A stretch of 16,921 nt of DNA from Flavobacteriales bacterium UBA5692. Its GTDB lineage: Bacteria > Bacteroidota > Bacteroidia > Flavobacteriales_D > Sanyastnellaceae. The notes under the pieces were generated by a model. It was given only the letters and a program-made list of their open reading frames with translations. It did not search any database and was not told the origin of the DNA. The DNA lies in assembly GCA_002420235.1 (NCBI GenBank), contig DIHQ01000186.1:1-16921 (forward strand). The letters run 5' to 3'. Numbering within the stretch: position 1 is the stretch's first letter; every line of letters begins with the position of its first letter. Shown in pieces: positions 14,715 to 16,921 of the stretch. A program made the position numbers and the translations under genes.

Positions 14715-15917
14715 TCAAGTGCTATTTAATCGACCTGCAACGAATCCTGTTGACCATGCCGCTTGAAAATTGAATCCACCGGTGATACCGTCCACATCGA
14801 GGACTTCGCCGGCAAAAAATAGTCTAGGCGTGACTCGGCTTTCCATGGTGTAAAAATTGACATCGCTTAGGTCAATCCCACCACACGTTACAAATTCATC
14901 CTTGAATGTGGTCTTACCACGAACCTCATGTTCGTCGTTCAGGAGGGTGTTGAAAAGGCGATTGCGTTCCTTTTTTCCAAGGTTCATCCAGGTTTGGTTT
15001 GGATTGCAACCGGCACGACAGAGAAGGTAGACCCAGAACTTCCGTGGTAAATTAAATGGGCATGCATTTCCCATTTTTCTCTTCCGGATTTTCGGTAGGC
15101 TTTCGTTTAAAATGAGCTTGGCATTACTTTCACTGGGCTCTCCGATCCAATTGATTTGAGCTGTGAATACATAACCGCGATTTGCTAACTCACGTGCACC
15201 CCAGGCGGAAAGCTTTAAAATGCCCGGGCCGCTCATCCCCCAATGGGTGATGAGAATAGGACCCTGCTCGGATAGTTTTGTGCCTTGGATACGCGCAATT
15301 GCGTTTGGTACAACTACGCCCATTAAGTCCGTGATGGTATCATCAGGTAAGTTGAAGGTAAATAAAGAAGGGACAGGTTGGACAATTTGGTGTCCAATGG
15401 AACGTAACCATTCAAACCCCTCGGCTTTGGGACTTCCTCCGGAAGCAACGATCACAAAATCGAAGGGCTCACGGTTGATCAACCAGCCGTAATCTGCCAG
15501 TTCAAATTTTCTCACGGCCGTTTGCATTCGCACTTCGATGCAGGCATCTGCAGCGGCATTGGTCAAGCAGTCCAAAATGGTTTGAGAATCGTTGGTCTCC
15601 GGAAACATACGGCTATCTGCCTCAGTATGCAGGGGTACTCCGTGTTCTTCGAACCACTGAATAGTGTCTTTGGCTTGAAATTGATCGAATGTTTTCTTCA
15701 GTTGCTTACCACCTCGGGGATAACACTTAGATAGCTTGCTCGGGGAGAAGGACGCATTGGTGACGTTGCACCTTCCTCCACCGCTGACTTTTACTTTAGC
15801 AAGAACTTTATTGGACTTTTCAAAAAGGACAATTTCAGCTTGCGAATGATGCTTTCGAACGGAAAGGGCGGCGAAAAAACCTGCGGCACCTCCGCCTATT
15901 ACAGCAACTTTCTTCAT
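14715..15917 (-). CDS. HI0933/BaiN-family FAD-dependent oxidoreductase
   Basis: A 400-residue flavoprotein. The N-terminal dinucleotide-binding motif VAVIGGGAAGFFAA (4-17) is followed by KVSGGGRCNVTNAS (43-56), a signature of the HI0933 family. The C-terminus has the second signature, LFFAGEVLDVDGITGGFNFQ (369-388), followed by AAWSTGFVAGR. The family includes YhiN-like proteins and the BaiN bile-acid flavin reductase; here the substrate is unknown. The length is normal for the family. It lies between a 53-residue gene upstream (1 bp apart) and the pterin dehydratase gene downstream, so it is the middle gene of an operon. No membrane segment or signal peptide is seen, so it acts in the cytoplasm. 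Confidence 0.92.
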   Translation of the reverse strand: MKKVAVIGGGAAGFFAALSVRKHHSQAEIVLFEKSNKVLAKVKVSGGGRCNVTNASFSPSKLSKCYPRGGKQLKKTFDQFQAKDTIQWFEEHGVPLHTEADSRMFPETNDSQTILDCLTNAAADACIEVRMQTAVRKFELADYGWLINREPFDFVIVASGGSPKAEGFEWLRSIGHQIVQPVPSLFTFNLPDDTITDLMGVVVPNAIARIQGTKLSEQGPILITHWGMSGPGILKLSAWGARELANRGYVFTAQINWIGEPSESNAKLILNESLPKIRKRKMGNACPFNLPRKFWVYLLCRAGCNPNQTWMNLGKKERNRLFNTLLNDEHEVRGKTTFKDEFVTCGGIDLSDVNFYTMESRVTPRLFFAGEVLDVDGITGGFNFQAAWSTGFVAGRLNST

Positions 15918-15918
15918 C

Positions 15919-16080
15919 TCACTGCAGAAATTTGGCGTGTAATTCAGCGGATTCCAAAATCTGTTGTATATCCTTTATGATGAATAGCATGAAGACTGTA
16001 AATGGAGCATTTACCCATACTTTGAAATTTAAAAAATCATCCACCACTCGAAAATAGGGGTCAGGCTTGACTTTCCTCAT
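15919..16080 (-). CDS. Small 53-residue protein of unknown function upstream of the flavoprotein gene
   Basis: A short frame, ATG to TGA, whose stop is separated from the flavoprotein start by a single base (TGAGATG). The translation begins MRKVKPDPYFRVVDDFLNFK, continues with VWVNAPFTVFMLFIIKDIQQ and ends ILESAELHAKFLQ. It combines basic and aromatic residues with one hydrophobic stretch (about 28-35), too short for a sure membrane helix. The tight coupling and natural composition argue that it is real. I recognise no family, and a short chance frame remains possible. Its promoter would lie in 16081-16209. Confidence 0.5.
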   Translation of the reverse strand: MRKVKPDPYFRVVDDFLNFKVWVNAPFTVFMLFIIKDIQQILESAELHAKFLQ

Positions 16081-16209
16081 TACTCAACTTTTACATGCCG
16101 TACCCATGAGTATTGATGCTTATTTTGGGATGTGCGAATATGATTTATGACTCTATACCCCGGCAAATGTTGTGCCTAAACAAAAATCTGCCTAGGTGGT
16201 TATTAGGCT
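16081..16209. other. Divergent intergenic region of the leftward operon and the GapN-like gene
   Basis: It carries a direct repeat TGCCTA (16173-16178 and 16189-16194) and an inverted TAGGC (16204-16208) just before the GapN-like ATG. These may be part of an operator, but the evidence is weak. No exact TAnnTTTG was found in the right position for either gene. Confidence 0.3.
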
Positions 16210-16921
16210 ATGACACTTCAACCGCAGAATAAGGTCATTGACCATTCAGACTTCCTGATAAATGGAAAACTAGAAGCATGGAAAGGTCCAAAGGCGCAGG
16301 TTTGGAGCCCTTTGACAGACAATCAAGGCGACCGCATCTTATTGGGGTCAACACCTGACTTGTCAAGTGAAGAGGGTATGAAAGCCCTATCCTCCGCTCG
16401 CACTGCCTATGATCACGGTCGGGGTTCTTGGCCCACAGCACCAGCTGTTGACCGAATCGCAGCAATGGAAAAATTCATCGAATTGATGGTGCCAAAACGA
16501 GATGAGGTTGTCAATTTGTTGATGTGGGAGATATGCAAAAAGCGATCAGATGCGGAGAAAGAATTTGATCGTACTGTGACTTACCTCCACGAGACCATTG
16601 ACGAATACAAGAATTTGCACCGCGAAGGCAGCCACATCATGTCCGTCAACGGTACTTTGGCGCAGATTAGACGAGGACCGATTGGAGTGGTATTGTGCTT
16701 GGGGCCGTTCAACTATCCGTTGAATGAGACGTTTTGTGTGTTGCTACCGGCCTTGCTGATGGGCAACACTTGCGTATTTAAACCAGCTAAATACGGTGTG
16801 TTATTGATTACACCATTACTTGAGGCCTTCGCTCAAAGCTTTCCGCCAGGTGTGGTCAATATCATCTTTGGTCGCGGCCGGACCTTGGCGACACCAATAA
16901 TGAGGACCGGTAAGATTGATG
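16210..16921 (+). CDS. gapN: NADP-dependent glyceraldehyde-3-phosphate dehydrogenase (GapN-like), 5' part
   Basis: The first 237 residues of an aldehyde-dehydrogenase superfamily protein, cut at the right edge. The order FLINGKLEAWKGP, then MWEICKKRSDAEKEFDRTV (105-123), QIRRGPIGVVLCLGPFNYPL (152-171) and FKPAKYGVLL (190-199), then PPGVVNIIFGRGR, follows the non-phosphorylating GAPDH group of archaea, plants and some bacteria. Asn168 of GPFNYPLNE is the oxyanion-hole residue and Lys191 belongs to the cofactor-binding loop. The catalytic Cys and Glu lie beyond the window. The enzyme would oxidise glyceraldehyde 3-phosphate to 3-phosphoglycerate and yield NADPH, bypassing ATP formation. Other aldehyde dehydrogenases cannot be fully excluded, but the motifs favour GapN. 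Confidence 0.85.
   Translation, partial: MTLQPQNKVIDHSDFLINGKLEAWKGPKAQVWSPLTDNQGDRILLGSTPDLSSEEGMKALSSARTAYDHGRGSWPTAPAVDRIAAMEKFIELMVPKRDEVVNLLMWEICKKRSDAEKEFDRTVTYLHETIDEYKNLHREGSHIMSVNGTLAQIRRGPIGVVLCLGPFNYPLNETFCVLLPALLMGNTCVFKPAKYGVLLITPLLEAFAQSFPPGVVNIIFGRGRTLATPIMRTGKID

Noticed and set aside
14683..14718. TTG start overlapping the flavoprotein stop for the pterin dehydratase gene
   Set aside because: It would add 12 residues without similarity to the family. The ATG at 14682 gives the usual short PCD N-terminus.

Overview
The window looks like chromosomal DNA of a member of the Bacteroidota, most likely a marine Flavobacteriales-type bacterium (inference). The pointers are two TonB-dependent receptors with N-terminal carboxypeptidase-like domains, a DUF4625-type lipoprotein, secreted proteins whose signal peptides end in A-Q or S-Q, a possible type IX secretion tail, dockerin-like C-terminal repeats, promoter motifs of the TAnnTTTG type close to start codons, and little Shine-Dalgarno signal. 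No rRNA, tRNA, CRISPR array, transposase or phage gene was seen.

Layout. 1-1386 (minus strand): the 5' end of a secreted esterase, a gene-poor stretch, then a class I glutamine amidotransferase lipoprotein of the peptidase C26 type. 1495-3784: a YdjM/DUF457 membrane protein, tail to tail with a secreted endonuclease/exonuclease/phosphatase protein. 4070-6523 (plus strand): a probable outer-membrane beta-barrel protein, then an AlkB-type membrane di-iron hydroxylase overlapping a TetR-family regulator. Two matching dyads, TTGGGT-N4-ACCC, sit in the leader of alkB and are good candidates for the regulator's operators. 6613-7302: a cysteine-rich secreted protein with a MopE-like metal-binding segment and two dockerin-like repeats.

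7309-13812 is the most interesting part: two divergent operons that look like outer-membrane metal acquisition. The leftward one encodes a TonB-dependent receptor with a CxxC in its plug, followed 9 bp later by a periplasmic thioredoxin-like protein. The rightward one encodes a small exported His/Cys-rich protein, a ZnuD-like TonB-dependent receptor and a DUF4625-type lipoprotein with a His-rich loop, and closes with a strong intrinsic terminator. They share a 100-bp divergent promoter region. Zinc or copper is the likely cargo (inference).

13831-16921: a single-domain rhodanese, a small membrane protein, and a leftward operon of a 53-residue unknown protein, a BaiN/HI0933-type flavoprotein and a pterin-4a-carbinolamine dehydratase. 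Divergent from that operon is the 5' part of a GapN-like NADP-dependent glyceraldehyde-3-phosphate dehydrogenase, cut by the window edge.
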